From Cordilura impudica (taxonomy: Eukaryota; Arthropoda; Insecta; Diptera; Scathophagidae), in NCBI GenBank assembly GCA_963682025.1, contig OY821518.1, forward strand, positions 230,498,348 through 230,562,347: DNA of 64,000 nucleotides. The letters are read 5' to 3'. The position numbers and the translations under genes were made by a program. Below the pieces are notes generated by a model, which saw nothing but the letters and a program-made list of their open reading frames with translations, was not told the origin of the DNA and ran no database searches. Every line of letters begins with the position of its first letter. Position 1 is the stretch's first letter. Below, one piece after another: positions 45,142 to 56,705 of the stretch.

Positions 45142-46161
45142 GGCAACACAATTCCTGGTTTTTGCGTGTATTGTTTTAAAACGTTTTTGGTCTTTGTTTG
45201 TTGAAGATCTATAAGATGTTATTACCCAAGGGCGTAGGGTGTAGCCTGGGCATAGAAATCCAACTGAAATTTTGACACATATTTTATACGCTTTCAGATT
45301 TGCCGCGAGAAATTATCATAAAATCATGTTGAAAATTATAAAATATTGTGTTGTGATCCACTTTACATAATGCTTAAAGATTCAGAGCTTTTTTTAAACA
45401 CTTTAATAGAATTTTGTAACCGATAATGGTCTATACACTAGGTTATTGAAATAAATGAAGCTGAAATAAATATATATGTACTATGTAATATATATACATA
45501 CATACCTAACAAACAAGAATTATCCGTATTGTTGGACTCATACCTTTGCTGCAATATTATGTTGATGCGGGAAGCTTCCCAAATATAAGAATCATGGGTT
45601 ACGACCCCGAAATCTTGTGAATCCACCAAAAATTTTTCAATTAAAATCGCAAATTTAATATATACTAGTCGAGATTCGAGTCCAAATTCTAGGAAATATT
45701 ATTTTTCATTAAATTTTTGTCTTCCAATGTTTTTTAATCTATATATATAAAACATTTATGAAAATTTAAATGAGTCTAAAAGTATGTTAATCAAGTTCAT
45801 ATTAACAGGGTGTTACGAATTATTATAAATAATGTATTTTATTTAATTCAATATATTTTCAAGACAGATTAAACATAAATTTTATCATTCTCAGCTTCTC
45901 CTCCATACGAACTATAACTATGCCAATTTCCAAACTCATCCGTGCCCGCATATTGCTTAAAAAAGGAGCTAAAAATTTACCTTCACGTGTTAATATATAC
46001 ATTTTTTAAAGTTATAGAAATAGCTAAATACTTAAAAGTTAATATATTTACAACGAAATTTTTTTTTAATTTTTTTTTTTTTCAATCCAAAATTAAACAG
46101 TTTTAAATTGTCAAGATAATGTTCGTACTTTTCGCTTTTTTCATCTTTTACAAAATATTTT
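45142..46161. other. AT-rich intergenic DNA
   Basis: A short ACTAG-type start (ACTAGTCGAGATTCGAGTCC near 45665, then GTATGTTAATCAAG) marks a fourth, decayed fragment of that repeat. The rest has no recognisable content. Confidence 0.45.
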
Positions 46162-47873
46162 TGATGTGTAAACATCTATACGCGCAGGGGGGTAAATTTC
46201 TATTTCACAATACAATCGCAAAAACAGCGAACACATCGGTGTGAGCTGAAGTGTAAATCGGTGTGACTTTATCTGATTGTAAAACATCAATTGTATTTCA
46301 GAAAACGTCAATTGTATTTCAGAAACCATCAATATAATTTCAGAAAACATCATTTGAATTTCAGAAAACATAAATAGAATTTCAGAAAACATCAATATAA
46401 TTTCAGAAAACATCATTCGAGTTTCAGAAAACATCAATTGAATTTCAGAAAGCATCAATAGAATTTCAGAAAACATCAATTGTATTTCAGAAACCATCAA
46501 TATAATTTCAGAAAACATCATTTGAATTTCAGAAAACATAAATAGAATTTCAGAAAACATCAATATAATTTCAGAAAACATCATTCGAGTTTCAGAAAAC
46601 ATCAATTGAATTTCAGAAAGCATCAATAGAATTTCAGAAAACATCAATTGTATTTCAGAAACCATCAATATAATTTCAGAAAACATCATTTGAATTTCAG
46701 AAAACATAAATAGAATTTCAGAAAACATCAATTGTATTTCAGAAACCATCAATATAATTTCAGAAAACATCATTTGAATTTCAGAAAACATAAATAGAAT
46801 TTCAGAAAACATCATTTGAATTTCAGAAAACATAAATATAATTTCAGAAAACATCAATATAATTTCAGAAAACATCATTCGAGTTTCAGAAAACATCAAT
46901 TGAATTTCAGAAAGCATCAATAGATTTTCAGAAAACATCAATTGTATTTCAGAAACCATCAATATAATTTCAGAAAACATCAATATACATCATTTGAATT
47001 TCAGAAAACATAAATAGAATTTCAGAAAATATCAATATAATTTCAGAAAACATCAATTGTATTTCAGAAACCATCAATATAATTTCAGAAAACATCAATT
47101 GTATTTCAGAAAACATTAATAGAATTTCAGAAAACATAAACTGTATTTCAGAAAACATCAATAAAATTTCAAAAAACATCAATTGAATTTCAGAAAACAT
47201 TAATAGAATTTCAGAAAACATAAATAGAATTTCAGAAAACATCAATATAATTTCAGAAAACATCATTCGAGTTTCAAAAAACATCAATTGAATTTCAGAA
47301 AGCATCAATAGAATTTCAGACAACATCAATTGTATTTCAGAAACCATCAATATAATTTCAGAAAACATCATTTAAATTTCAGAAAACATAAATAGAATTT
47401 CAGAAAACATCAATATAATTTCAGAAAACATCATTTGAATTTCAGAAAACATAAATATAATTTCAGAAAACATCAATATAATTTCAGAAAACATCATTTG
47501 AATTTCAGAAAACATAAATAGAATTTCAGAAAACATCAATATAATTTCAGAAAACATCAACTGTATTTCAGAAACCATCAATATAATTTCAGAAAACATC
47601 ATTTGAATTTCGGAAAACATAAACAGAATTTCAGAAAACATCAATATAATTTCAGAAAACATCATTCGAGTTTCAGAAAACATCAATTGAATTTCAGAAA
47701 GCATCAATAGAATTTCAGGAAACATCAATTGCATTTCAGAAAACATCAATTGAATTTCAGAAAACAGCATAATCGACTTATTTTTTATGCACTGGAAAAT
47801 ATGATGTTGATGTTTTCTTTAATTATTAGATGTTTACACATCTCCCTTGTGATCGGACTCACATGATTTTTTT
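46162..47873 (+). mobile_element. Helentron-like element, copy F (with 21-bp array)
   Basis: The 5' end TTGATGTGTAAACATCTATA, CGCGCAGGGGGG and the 3' end AGATGTTTACACATCTCCC with the TGTGA-TCGGAC-TCACA hairpin are both present. The 3' flank of the array (AACAGCATAATCGACTTATT, TTTTATGCACTGGAAAA) is shared with copy A, so A and F form one subfamily. On the 5' side the array joins directly after TCTGATTGT, with the part present in A lost. Confidence 0.75.
46274..47768. repeat. 21-bp tandem array, about 70 units, 168-bp higher-order repeat
   Basis: Same monomer as in copy A. Diagnostic CATTCGA variants at 46414 and 46582 are 168 bp apart (8 x 21), with the intervening monomer order repeated. Small deletions near 46985 and 47370 break the minus-strand frame into three open pieces (280, 133 and 132 codons). 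Confidence 0.95.
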
Positions 47874-47954
47874 AAAATTTATAACATCTTCAAAGTTTTT
47901 TGAAAATATGTAGACCACACTGAGTAAAGAATTTTTTTCTAGTATTTTAAAATT
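47874..47954. other. Short spacer
   Basis: AT-rich, with nothing recognised. Confidence 0.4.
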
Positions 47955-48395
47955 AGACTAGCAGAACCCAGCACTCGAAATTCTAGAAAATTTTATTTTT
48001 TCATTAAATTGTTTCCTTTCAATGTAAATAAAATTCATCAAATTGTGAATTTTTAAATAAAATTCATTAAATTTCATTGTAAATATTTGTTGAACACACA
48101 AAAGATATATAAATGGGTTTGGTATGCTAATCAATTTTAGCCAATTCACAATTCAATACAGGGCTTTTGAGACACAATTTTTGCAAAACACATTAATAAA
48201 TTTAATAAACACATACACAGTTTTATATGTTTTATTTATGGGTTAGTAGCAACTTTAAATGATTATTACTAAAAAAAAAATGTAGCAGATAAAGCACATC
48301 TGTAAAGATCTTTCAAATATATTTTGTTAAAATCTGTTGGTTACTAAAAGCATAGAAGAGGTCACAAGAAATCGCCTTGCCTATTATTCTTATAT
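47955..48395 (+). repeat. ACTAG-type repeat, copy 4
   Basis: It runs from GACTAGCAGAACCCAGCACTC through GCTAATCAATTTTAGCCAAT to GGTCACAAGAAATCGCCTTG, CCTATTATTCTTATA. An internal ~30-bp stretch (TAAATAAAATTCATCAAATT) is duplicated. Confidence 0.65.
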
Positions 48396-48864
48396 ACGAT
48401 AATTCAGCTTTTAGCTCGTAAATAAGAGATATTGTGAACTCAATAAACTTTTGTCTATTTAGTATTATTGTGAAAACAGGCCTTAAACTATAAATAAATT
48501 TCTTTAAGAGTTGTTAAACTTTTTCATAACCGATATAAGTCATCAAAAAGTTTTGTGTGGTCCGCATTTTTGGCTTTTAATGTTAGATATACATTTTGTA
48601 CTTCTGATCAAATTTAGCCAAGTACATAAAATATTGTTTTTGGAATCACTGTACGGCATCGTCTCGAATGATTTTTCATTACCAACGTTCAAATGAGTTT
48701 TTAACTCCAGCCACATTATCAGAATTGCTTTGATGGTGCTTTCTATAGAAAGCAATATGGTTGGTGCTATCATCGGAATTTTTCTTGGCACATCGTAATA
48801 TTTTTAAATCAACTTGTTATATAATTTTTGTCTTACTGATAAAAATTTCCCTAGCATATTATGG
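48396..48864. other. AT-rich intergenic DNA
   Basis: No recognised coding or terminal repeats. Confidence 0.4.
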
Positions 48865-49195
48865 GTCGTTTGGCTATGCCGATTCTTTGATACCCTCCAC
48901 CTGAGTTTTAGGTTTACACTAATATCTGGACTTATTTCATTTATTTACCCCATTTTAAATACCAACCTGCTCAAAGTAATCACAAACAATATCATCTTAG
49001 TTTTACCAGGTAAATGGTTTATTTTGTGAATGAGCATGATTTCAACATATAGACAAGCGAACAGACGGACATCGCTACATCGAGTCGAGTTGTTATAAGG
49101 ATCAAGAATATATATTTTTTGGAGTCGCAAATTAATGTTTCGATATATTACAAACGGAAATACCAACTGGTATACATATAATCTGCACGGTGATG
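48865..49195 (-). repeat. INE-1-like short copy, inverted
   Basis: It starts TGGCTATGCCGATTCTTTGA, TACCCTCCACCTGAG (3' hairpin end of the family, inverted) and runs to GACGGACATCGCTACATCGA and ACAAACGGAAATACCAACTGG. It is a compact ~330-bp derivative with a different middle from the 3-kb family. Confidence 0.6.
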
Positions 49196-49374
49196 TGGAG
49201 AAGGTAGTAGATATAAAAGTTTACTATTTCTTGTAAACATAAGTCCTCACATAACACCTGTCATAATTTTTCTAACTCCTACGTCTACGTTTAAGTGAAC
49301 AACTTCTGTAGTGCTGGACAATTACTTGCTCGCACTCTAAATAAACATAATAGTTAAACTCATCAATGACTGAC

Positions 49375-49610
49375 TCTGTAATGCTGTAATATACTTTTGG
49401 ACATGTCTTGGCACAATGACTCCCGATTTACCCCATTTTCAACACCAACCTGCTCGAAATATTGACAGACAATATTGTCCTCACTTTACCCAGCTAAATA
49501 TTTTATTTTCTGAATGAGTGTGAATTCAACAGACATGCAGACTTAGCTATATCGACTCGAGTTATTATTATCATTTTTCGACACGTTACAAATGAAATGA
49601 CAAATTGAAA
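49375..49610 (-). repeat. INE-1-like short copy, second and more diverged
   Basis: It shares CACCAACCTGCTCGAAATAT, GATTTACCCCATTTTCAACA and TTTACCCAGCTAAATA with 48940-49020, then ATATCGACTCGAGTTATTAT. It is a diverged tandem neighbour of the previous copy. Confidence 0.55.
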
Positions 49611-50384
49611 AACAAAGACATCTTTGTTAAAAGAGCTTCAAAATATTGTATTATTTAAGGTTTTAACGAAAAACTTCATACAAATAAATGCCAGCCCAAT
49701 AAATACGCATGCAATGCACAATAAAACTCAACCATCTTAGATTTGTAAGCTCATAATCGCTTTGGCGCTATGACAAGAAGTTTAACGACTTTTTTATATT
49801 TATATTCAACTTTGGCTCGTACTAAAGTTGCGATAACGATAAAAACAATTCACTCAAATGGCTCAATAGTAGGTAAAAGGCAATATGCAAAAAAATATCT
49901 TTTTTGTGCGTAACTTTTATTTCTGGTTCTCATTTCTTCAATACAAATCAATTTCTCTTTGTTGTTAACATTTATAATTATGCATGGATATCAGTAGTAA
50001 AACACCTTGATCATGTAAGGACGGCTGCAAGAGTTTACTATTGCGGTACATCCCAGCAAAAATAGAGAATTCAAAGAAGTGAACTAGATATCATTCTTGG
50101 ATTTAGATGTTGTGAAAATTTTTATTATAACGAATGAATTTAACATGGGCTTGTGCGGAAATTATGGATCCTAAGAAGTACAGCTTAACTAGAGCTTGTT
50201 TCATGAATAGAAGTTATTCTTCTGAAAAGAAATTACTTAAAACTATTTTATTGAGTACTTCATGGTAATTTTATATATTTAAACTTTTAGTTTTTAATTA
50301 CAAATTTTTTCTTTCCCCCGATATACACTTTTATTAATTCAAAGTCCGTTATGTATATCAATTATCCCTTTCTTTTAACTCATA
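49611..50384. other. Intergenic DNA, nothing recognised
   Basis: No convincing coding, tails or inverted termini. Confidence 0.4.
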
Positions 50385-51000
50385 CTCTCTGTCTGTCTGT
50401 CTGTCATGGGGCAACCCCATTCCCCCTTATCCAATTGATCTGAAACTTGGCCCATAGTCTTGTTCTGACTACAGATTAATTTTGGGGTAGTCACTCATAG
50501 TCACATATAGTCACGCACAGTCACGGAGTGATCAGAATGTCATATCCCTTCATCCGATCGATCGGAAACTTGGTCCATACACTTGCTGTGAAAAAAAGAT
50601 TAACTTTGACATAGTCACGCACAGTCACGCGTAGTCACGCAGAGTCACGGAGTTATTTAAAACCCATTTCCCCTTATCCGATCGATCTGAAACTTGGTCG
50701 ATAGATTTACTGTGAGAAAAGATTAACTTTGACATAGTCACGCATAGTCACGCACAGTCACGGAGAAATTAAAATCTCACTTCCCCTAATCCGATCGATC
50801 TGAAACTTTGTCCATAGACCTGTTGTGGCCAAAGATTAATTTTAAGATAGTCACACACAGCCACTCACAGTCACGGAGTGATTTAAACCCCATTTTCCTT
50901 CATCCGACCGATCTGAAACTTTGTTCGTAGACTATTTATGGCCAAAGATTAATTTTTAGATAGTCACACACCGTCACGGAGAGATTCAAAGCTCATATGT
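50385..51000. repeat. Tandem array of five ~113-124-bp units (AGTCACGCACAGTCACGG)
   Basis: The word CGATCTGAAACTTGGTCC recurs with GAAACT at 50442, 50565, 50689, 50802 and 50915 (spacings about 123, 124, 113, 113). Between them, AGTCACGCACAGTCACGGAG sub-repeats of ~10 bp vary in number, which explains the spacing change. The array begins next to (CTGT)5 and GGGGCAACCCCATTCCCC. One inverted unit lies at 14815-14975. Confidence 0.9.
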
Positions 51001-52251
51001 ATAAGGAAAGAAAGAGTATTAATAACAACTTTGTTTTTATGGTTTAGATTATTTATATAAATATTTTTTTAGTTTAGTTTTTTTTTTTGTATAATTTTTT
51101 TTTCAGTACACCTACCAGAACATGAACTTCAAATAAAGCAACACTCAAAAATGTGTGCTTTATGTGTGATTGAAACAAAAAGTACGTGATACAAAAATGT
51201 TCGTGTAAATAACGAAATATTAAAACGAACACAGTCATGGTTGTGTTGGGCACCGAAGAAAATTTAAAAACAGACATAATTGATATGAAAATAAAAATAT
51301 GTGTGTGTTGGTCTAAGTTATGTTTGTTTACATATATGTACGAGTTTTTTATTCAGTGTGTATTTTTTTCTGAACTCTGGCCCTAGCACCACGTGATGGC
51401 CAGTATTGTATTAATAATGAAAACGTTCAAGAAATTTGTATTTTGCCTTCACCCCATATTTTTTTAAATACAAAAAAAAAATATATCTCAATTTTTAATT
51501 ACACTCAAGTAATTCATAGGTGTTGAAACCAAGATTACTATTTTTTTTGGTTGTTTGTACATGTTTTTTAAAAAGTATTTCTCTAAAAACTTAATCATCC
51601 ATGTTTTCCAATGCTTCAAATATCTGTGGTATTGAATTGTATTTAAAACATTTGTACACAGTCGTGCCGTTCAACTCATCGAGTCTCGCAGTCTTTTGCC
51701 AGATTGTACGCTTTCTTGAAATATGTTTGACAAAATGCGTGTCCTTTTTGAAGACCCTCGAAATAATTACATATCTCGGAAATGGTCTCAAAAGTATGTC
51801 ATATTTTTACAATTTTTGATGCCATATTTAGACACAAATGTGAGGCGCATATGGGCTACGCCGATGCATGCAACTATTACAAACAAAATGAATTTATTTA
51901 ATAGTAATAATTTATTTACACAACTAATTGATTGATATGTTCAATAATTGATTTTTATTCAATAATTACATCAAAGAATATATTTGTAATATAGATACGA
52001 ATGTATTCTCCATTCCATGGTATTTAAGTTTAAACATGGCTGCTGGAACAGGGTCACTTTAAAGGTTTTGAAGAAAATTTTGCACAGTTTTTGTGGAAAT
52101 GTGTTGAATTTTGTTATCTGTGTATAATTTTGCTAAATCGGTGAGAAGCAGTATTTCAATATTTACCAAAAATTATATCTTTATCTATTTCACTACAAAA
52201 AGAATTTTGAATACTCAGCAAAAAAAGAAATGACCACAGTATAAAATGAAT
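51001..52251. other. Intergenic DNA with unassigned minus-strand frame
   Basis: The minus strand at 51791-51591 reads open (ending FKYNSIPQIFEALENMDD) with balanced composition but matches no family I know. The surroundings are AT-rich with T-runs. Confidence 0.3.
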
Positions 52252-52720
52252 TTAACCCTCTAACCCGCAAGAGTGCCTCAAGGCACGCATTACAAAACAC
52301 CAATTAATTTTTTCTTAATTTTACCGGTAACTTTAGTAACAGATCTGTTGACATTTCTCTCGAAATGCATTCTGACATTTGGTTTTTGTTCTGTCAGCTG
52401 TTTTGTGAGAGATGTCATAATTTTAGCACGTGAAATTTTGTCTGTAATTTTTTTTTTAAATCAAAGTTATACTAAATTTTAGCCGCCCGATCTATTCGAA
52501 ATAATTTTTTTTTAGGATAGGATATTCTTCTTTCAGTTTATGCATTTGTAAATGTTAAAAAATTAAAAAAAAGATTGTTGAGAACGCAAAAACAGAGGGG
52601 TGCCTCAGGGCACTCTTGCGGATTGCGGCTAAATTTATCGGCGTATTTTATTTCATTATTTTTTACTTTTTTGTTATAGATATTATTTAGCATTTTTTAT
52701 AAAAAAAAAAAACGATAGGA

Positions 52721-54925
52721 ATGGAAGATTGAGACCGCAGACGGATTAAATTATCTGCCTTGACTGATAATCAGTTGGTAGAGTTGGTGGATGCTATAGA
52801 AACAGACGAATATTGTCGAAAATGTTGAAAATGTTGAATAAGTAGTAACAACAACACCACCATGTTCTATATCCGAGGAACCAGTTACATCTACAACTGC
52901 AACAAAACCAGCGAAAAGACCCGCTCTCCGTTACCATTAATTGAAAGTACTGGTGCGCAAATGTGCCCTCTAATGGTGGTTTCATTGGTGCACGTAAGAA
53001 TTGAGAGTTACCAGTTGGTTTTAAAATATGTGATTTGTTGTTTTACAGGAATTGAATCAATAAAAAAGGATTCGAAAGAATTTTCGCAAATCACTTGGAG
53101 GCAGCGATCAATGAAACTACATGTAAATTAAGTAGCTTTTCGAGGAGATTCATTTCTTCACAAACGAAATAATGGAAATAATTGCCCCTGAAACAAATCG
53201 AGCAGCTGTCACCGAAAACATCAACACCAATTTTAATGTGGACGTTGATGAGCTGTATCATTACGTTGGAGTTTTGTTGTACATGTCGGTTTACCGGTAT
53301 CCAAATTTGGAGAGTTACTGGGGTAAAAATGCGTTCGCCCCCATTCAAAATACGATGAGTCGCAAACGATTTGAGGCAATAAAAAAGTATTTATTATTCC
53401 GAGATGAAAGCGAGGCAATCAAGAAAGGGGAACCTAGTTACGATTCATTGTTTCGAATTCGAAATTTGGCCAACGAACTCAACAAGCGATTTGATTCCGT
53501 GCCAAAACATGCTCGACTCTGTATCGACGACCAAATGTGCATCACCAAAATGCGACATCATCTTCGACAGTACATGCCAAACAAGCCATACAAATGGGGA
53601 ATCAAATTATTGGTCTTATGCGATTTTTTCGGCTTTGCTTATCGCTTTGAAGTGTACTACGGTGCAGGCGATAACGTAGTATTACCTGGAGGCCCCGATC
53701 TTGGTGCAACTTCAAATGTTGTTGTGCGCTTGACACAAACAGTTACCAGCTTTGTGCACCACATTGTTTTTTCGACAATTTCTACACACGGCACCGCCAT
53801 TGTTGGTTTATTTGCGTGCAAAGGGAATATACGGTTTGGGCACGGTCCGAGTCAATCGTATTCAAAACTGTAAGCTTCCAACGGATAATGCCGTCAAAAA
53901 CGAATCAACATATGTTGGCATTGAGCCATTTGCAAGAACAAATCCCGAATTGCAAGTAGCAAAAAGGAAATAAATATATGGAAGTTGATTGCCCACAAAT
54001 CATACGCGAATATAACAGCCATGTGGGAGGCGTAGACTTGATGGATGGACATATGGGCCGTTAACATGTTCGAGAAATGCGAAGCGATGATCCGCCTTTT
54101 TTTTTATCATTTTATCGACATGACAAATACGAACGCTTACATATTGTATCGACGCATTCACTCTGTAAAATGTAACGATTCCAGCAATGTTTCGGCTAAT
54201 TGCCGCTGGTATTGTGTCATACACAAAAAAAAAATCTTGTGAGTCCGATCACAGGGAAGATGTGTAAACATCTAGTAATTAAAGATTTTTTTATGTAATT
54301 TTTTAAAATCAAACAGAAAGCGTCATCTATGTATCACTTATAGCAAAAACTGTTTCAGCTAATTCAACAACCCTTTGCTGTAAAGCGTTAAACATATCGC
54401 AATATAAACGTATATAAGTGATACATAGATGACCCTTTTAAAAAAGTGGCATAAAAAAACAATGTTATATCATAATTTTTTCACCAGTACAATCATAAGT
54501 CACACAGCGTTATGTGTCAGCTCTCACCTATTACGTTTACACTGTTTTTGTGATTGTATTGTGAAATAGAAATTTACCCCCCTGCGCGTGTAGATGTTTA
54601 CACATCAAAACGTGTGGCTGGTCGTCCAGGAAGTGGGCCAAGAACACCGCGTCCAGAAACTCCACAGCCAGGAAGTTTAAAAGTTTGCGAAAGAGCGAAA
54701 CATCCAGTTTATGACGTCCGTTATGACAATATTGACCACTTTCCAATCTAGTTAAGCAAAGAAGGTGGGAAAAGATGGTGCAAACTATGCAAAAAGTCGC
54801 AAACACAGTGTGTTTGCTCAAAATGCGATCTTCATTTATGCTGCTCAAACGCCAAAAATTGTTTTTATGAGTATCATCGTAGAAAGTCAAACATATTTTC
54901 TTATTTTTTTGTATCTTTTTCATTA
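52721..54925 (+). pseudogene. piggyBac transposase, broken and interrupted
   Basis: ATG 52721 opens MED-stop-DRRRIKLSALTDNQLVE (TGA for probable Trp at codon 4), and a TGA ends EYCRKC near 52827. A likely 55-bp intron (GTAAGA at 52994 to TTTTACAG at 53048) precedes the core. The DDE_Tnp_1_7 domain at 53172-53740 shows VGVLLYMSVYRYPNLESYWG, RLCIDDQMCITKMRHHLRQ and YMPNKPYKWGIKLLVLCDFF. After a frameshift near 53750 come FFDNFYT (second Asp) and EYNSHVGGVDLMDGHMG near 54010-54055 (third Asp). A Helentron-like element splits the gene at 54225. The Cys-rich C-terminus (RWCKLCKKSQTQCVCSKCDL, CFYEYHR) resumes after it. Confidence 0.85.
54225..54606 (-). mobile_element. Helentron-like element, copy G (medium form)
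   Basis: Inverted copy with AAAAAAAATCTTGTGAGTCCG (hairpin TGTGA/TCACA) at the left and GCGTGTAGATGTTTACACATC at the right. The central palindrome arms CGTCATCTATGTATCACTTA and AAGTGATACATAGATGAC are shared with copy B. It lies between A-rich bases inside the piggyBac gene, consistent with insertion at a T/A-rich site without an obvious duplication. Confidence 0.8.
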
Positions 54926-55151
54926 GTTTTTCAATAAAACCGTATCATAACTAAAAATTTATATCTCATTGTTTTTTACACCTAAACCGGCAAAAGTGCC
55001 CTGAGGCACTCTTCATCTTTTGGCACCTAGCTCCTAAACTTAATTTGCAAATAACTTTTTGATGGCTTTTTTGAGTTTATTGGGTCATAATTACACTGAA
55101 AAAAAATTATTCAAAAACTTTTTTACTTTTAAAAGTTTGCGGGTTAGAGGG

Positions 55152-55438
55152 CTAACAGTAGGATGCCACTTTTTATAGCATGTACATGAAATCTCCATGC
55201 AAAAGAACACGAAAACTATAAATAAAATTAATAACAATCTTAAATTGTGTTACTTTGTATGTAATTCAATCAATGATCTGTTCAATTGGAAGTACTTCCC
55301 ATTTTAATGGATAATTTTTCGTTTGTTCTTTTCCATATCTTGGCCAACTATAAGGATACAGCATGAGTTTTGGGAAAGGATATCAGGTATAAATTAGTTA
55401 GATTCCAACAATATTGTGTGTGGTCATTAGTAAACATT
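55152..55438. other. Intergenic spacer
   Basis: No recognised features beyond the piggyBac flank. Confidence 0.4.
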
Positions 55439-55686
55439 GAAAAAAAAATCATGTGAGTCCGATCACAGGGAATATGTGTAAACATCTGGTAATAAATAAA
55501 TGCAGAAAACAGCGACAAAAAGGTTATTTCATATAATAATTTTTTCACCAACCAATCATAAGTCATACCGATTTGTCTTAATGGTCACATCTCACGCGTA
55601 AGATGTGACTCTCACATGTACGCTGTTTTTATGATTGTATTGTGAAATAGAAATTTACCCCCTGCGCTTATAGATGTTTACACATC
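55439..55686 (-). mobile_element. Helentron-like element, copy H (short form)
   Basis: Complete, inverted and closest to copy C: it shares CTCACGCGTAAGATGTGACT, CTCACATGTACGCTG in the middle. The subterminal repeat is slightly damaged (GAATATGTGTAAACATCTGG). Confidence 0.8.
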
Positions 55687-55699
55687 AATATGCATTAAA

Positions 55700-56620
55700 C
55701 GGCGAACAGAAACTTTGTAAAACATATCTTACATTGACATTTTAGTGTATTTGCGCTATGATCACATCACTTTAATTCCCATTACTGCATTTAAATATAT
55801 CGAAACCATACTGCTTATGAGGGCATATGAGATATTTGCAAGGCTTTTGATCGCGTATGTCTTATTGCATTTGCGGTCGGCATTGACTTCTCCCGATTTA
55901 TATCGAGTTTTCTCAGAGACCGCACAATACGTATAGTTATTAAAGGGGTCTCAACCAATGACTTTCAACTTAATTTAGGAGTTCACCAAGGTTCAGTTCT
56001 TTCGTCCTCTCTTTCTATATCTTATCTTTCTGTAAGATATTCTTAGTTAAACCTTCAATCCTATATTCTCTTTCACAGATGACAGCAAATTTTGTCAATC
56101 ATTTGCTTTATTGTTAGGCCAAGCCTTATTGAGATTGGGTGCAAAAAACTGACAATGAATGACACACTCAATCAGGACCTGTTATGGGCAAGAGCTTCAA
56201 GGTCTATTTTGAGGCTACTGGACCGTATAAAAAGGAGGGCGTTGATGCTCATTAATGATGGTATGTTATCCAACTCTATTTACTCGTTGCAACATCGTCG
56301 AGTGTGGGTTGGGTAACACTGTTCTATATATACTACCATGGGAAATGTTCTTCTTTTGTTAACGAATTCATTCCAAGTGCCCAAGCTTCAGTTCGCTCTA
56401 CCCGCCAACATCTGTTTGTAGTCTATTTTTCAGTTGACGAACTAGCAGTATGTGTAATAAACTCGCACACAAGTTTTTCCTTACAGGTACAATCTAATAA
56501 AGTTTAAGGCAAACATCCACCAACTCTACTCCTCTTTCCTCCTTTCCATAACTTATTTTCCTGAGATGCACAGCATTTTGTAGACGGTATCCCCTGAGTG
56601 TTGGTTAATAATAATAATAA
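55700..56620 (+). pseudogene. LINE 1-related RT fragment
   Basis: Pieces match LINE 1: GFDRVC-like at 55845, DFSRFISSFLRDRTIRIVIK at 55885-55945, GVHQGSVLSS near 55980, FTDDSKFCQSF near 56075 (here the second Asp is kept but Ala is lost) and LLDRIKRRALMLINDG at 56213-56260. A deletion removes the part between MNDTLNQD and WARASRS. The 3' end GGTATCCCCTGAGTGTTGGT is followed by (TAA)n instead of an A-run. Confidence 0.75.
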
Positions 56621-56705
56621 TATTCTTATTAAGACGAGAGCGGTGCCAGAACAACTCGACCTGAAACATAGATTTTTCTGAGAAGTGCCAACTTTATAAA
56701 ATATA

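Larger units (their letters stand above)
52256..55151 (+). mobile_element. piggyBac-like DNA transposon
   Basis: The left end CCCTCTAACCCGCAAGAGTG follows TTAA (52252-52255). The right end TTTGCGGGTTAGAGGG (to 55151) is followed by CTAA, one substitution from TTAA. TTAA targets and short TIRs define piggyBac elements. Fold-back words GTGCCTCAAGGCAC (52273), GTGCCTCAGGGCAC (52600) and GTGCCCTGAGGCAC (54996) mark both subterminal regions. Without the 382-bp Helentron-like insertion the element is about 2.5 kb, the usual size. Confidence 0.9.

Noticed and set aside
51591..51791. Minus-strand 66-codon frame ending FEALENMDD
   Set aside because: Composition is plausible, but no family is recognised and no splice or promoter context supports it. 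It is noted only inside the intergenic entry.
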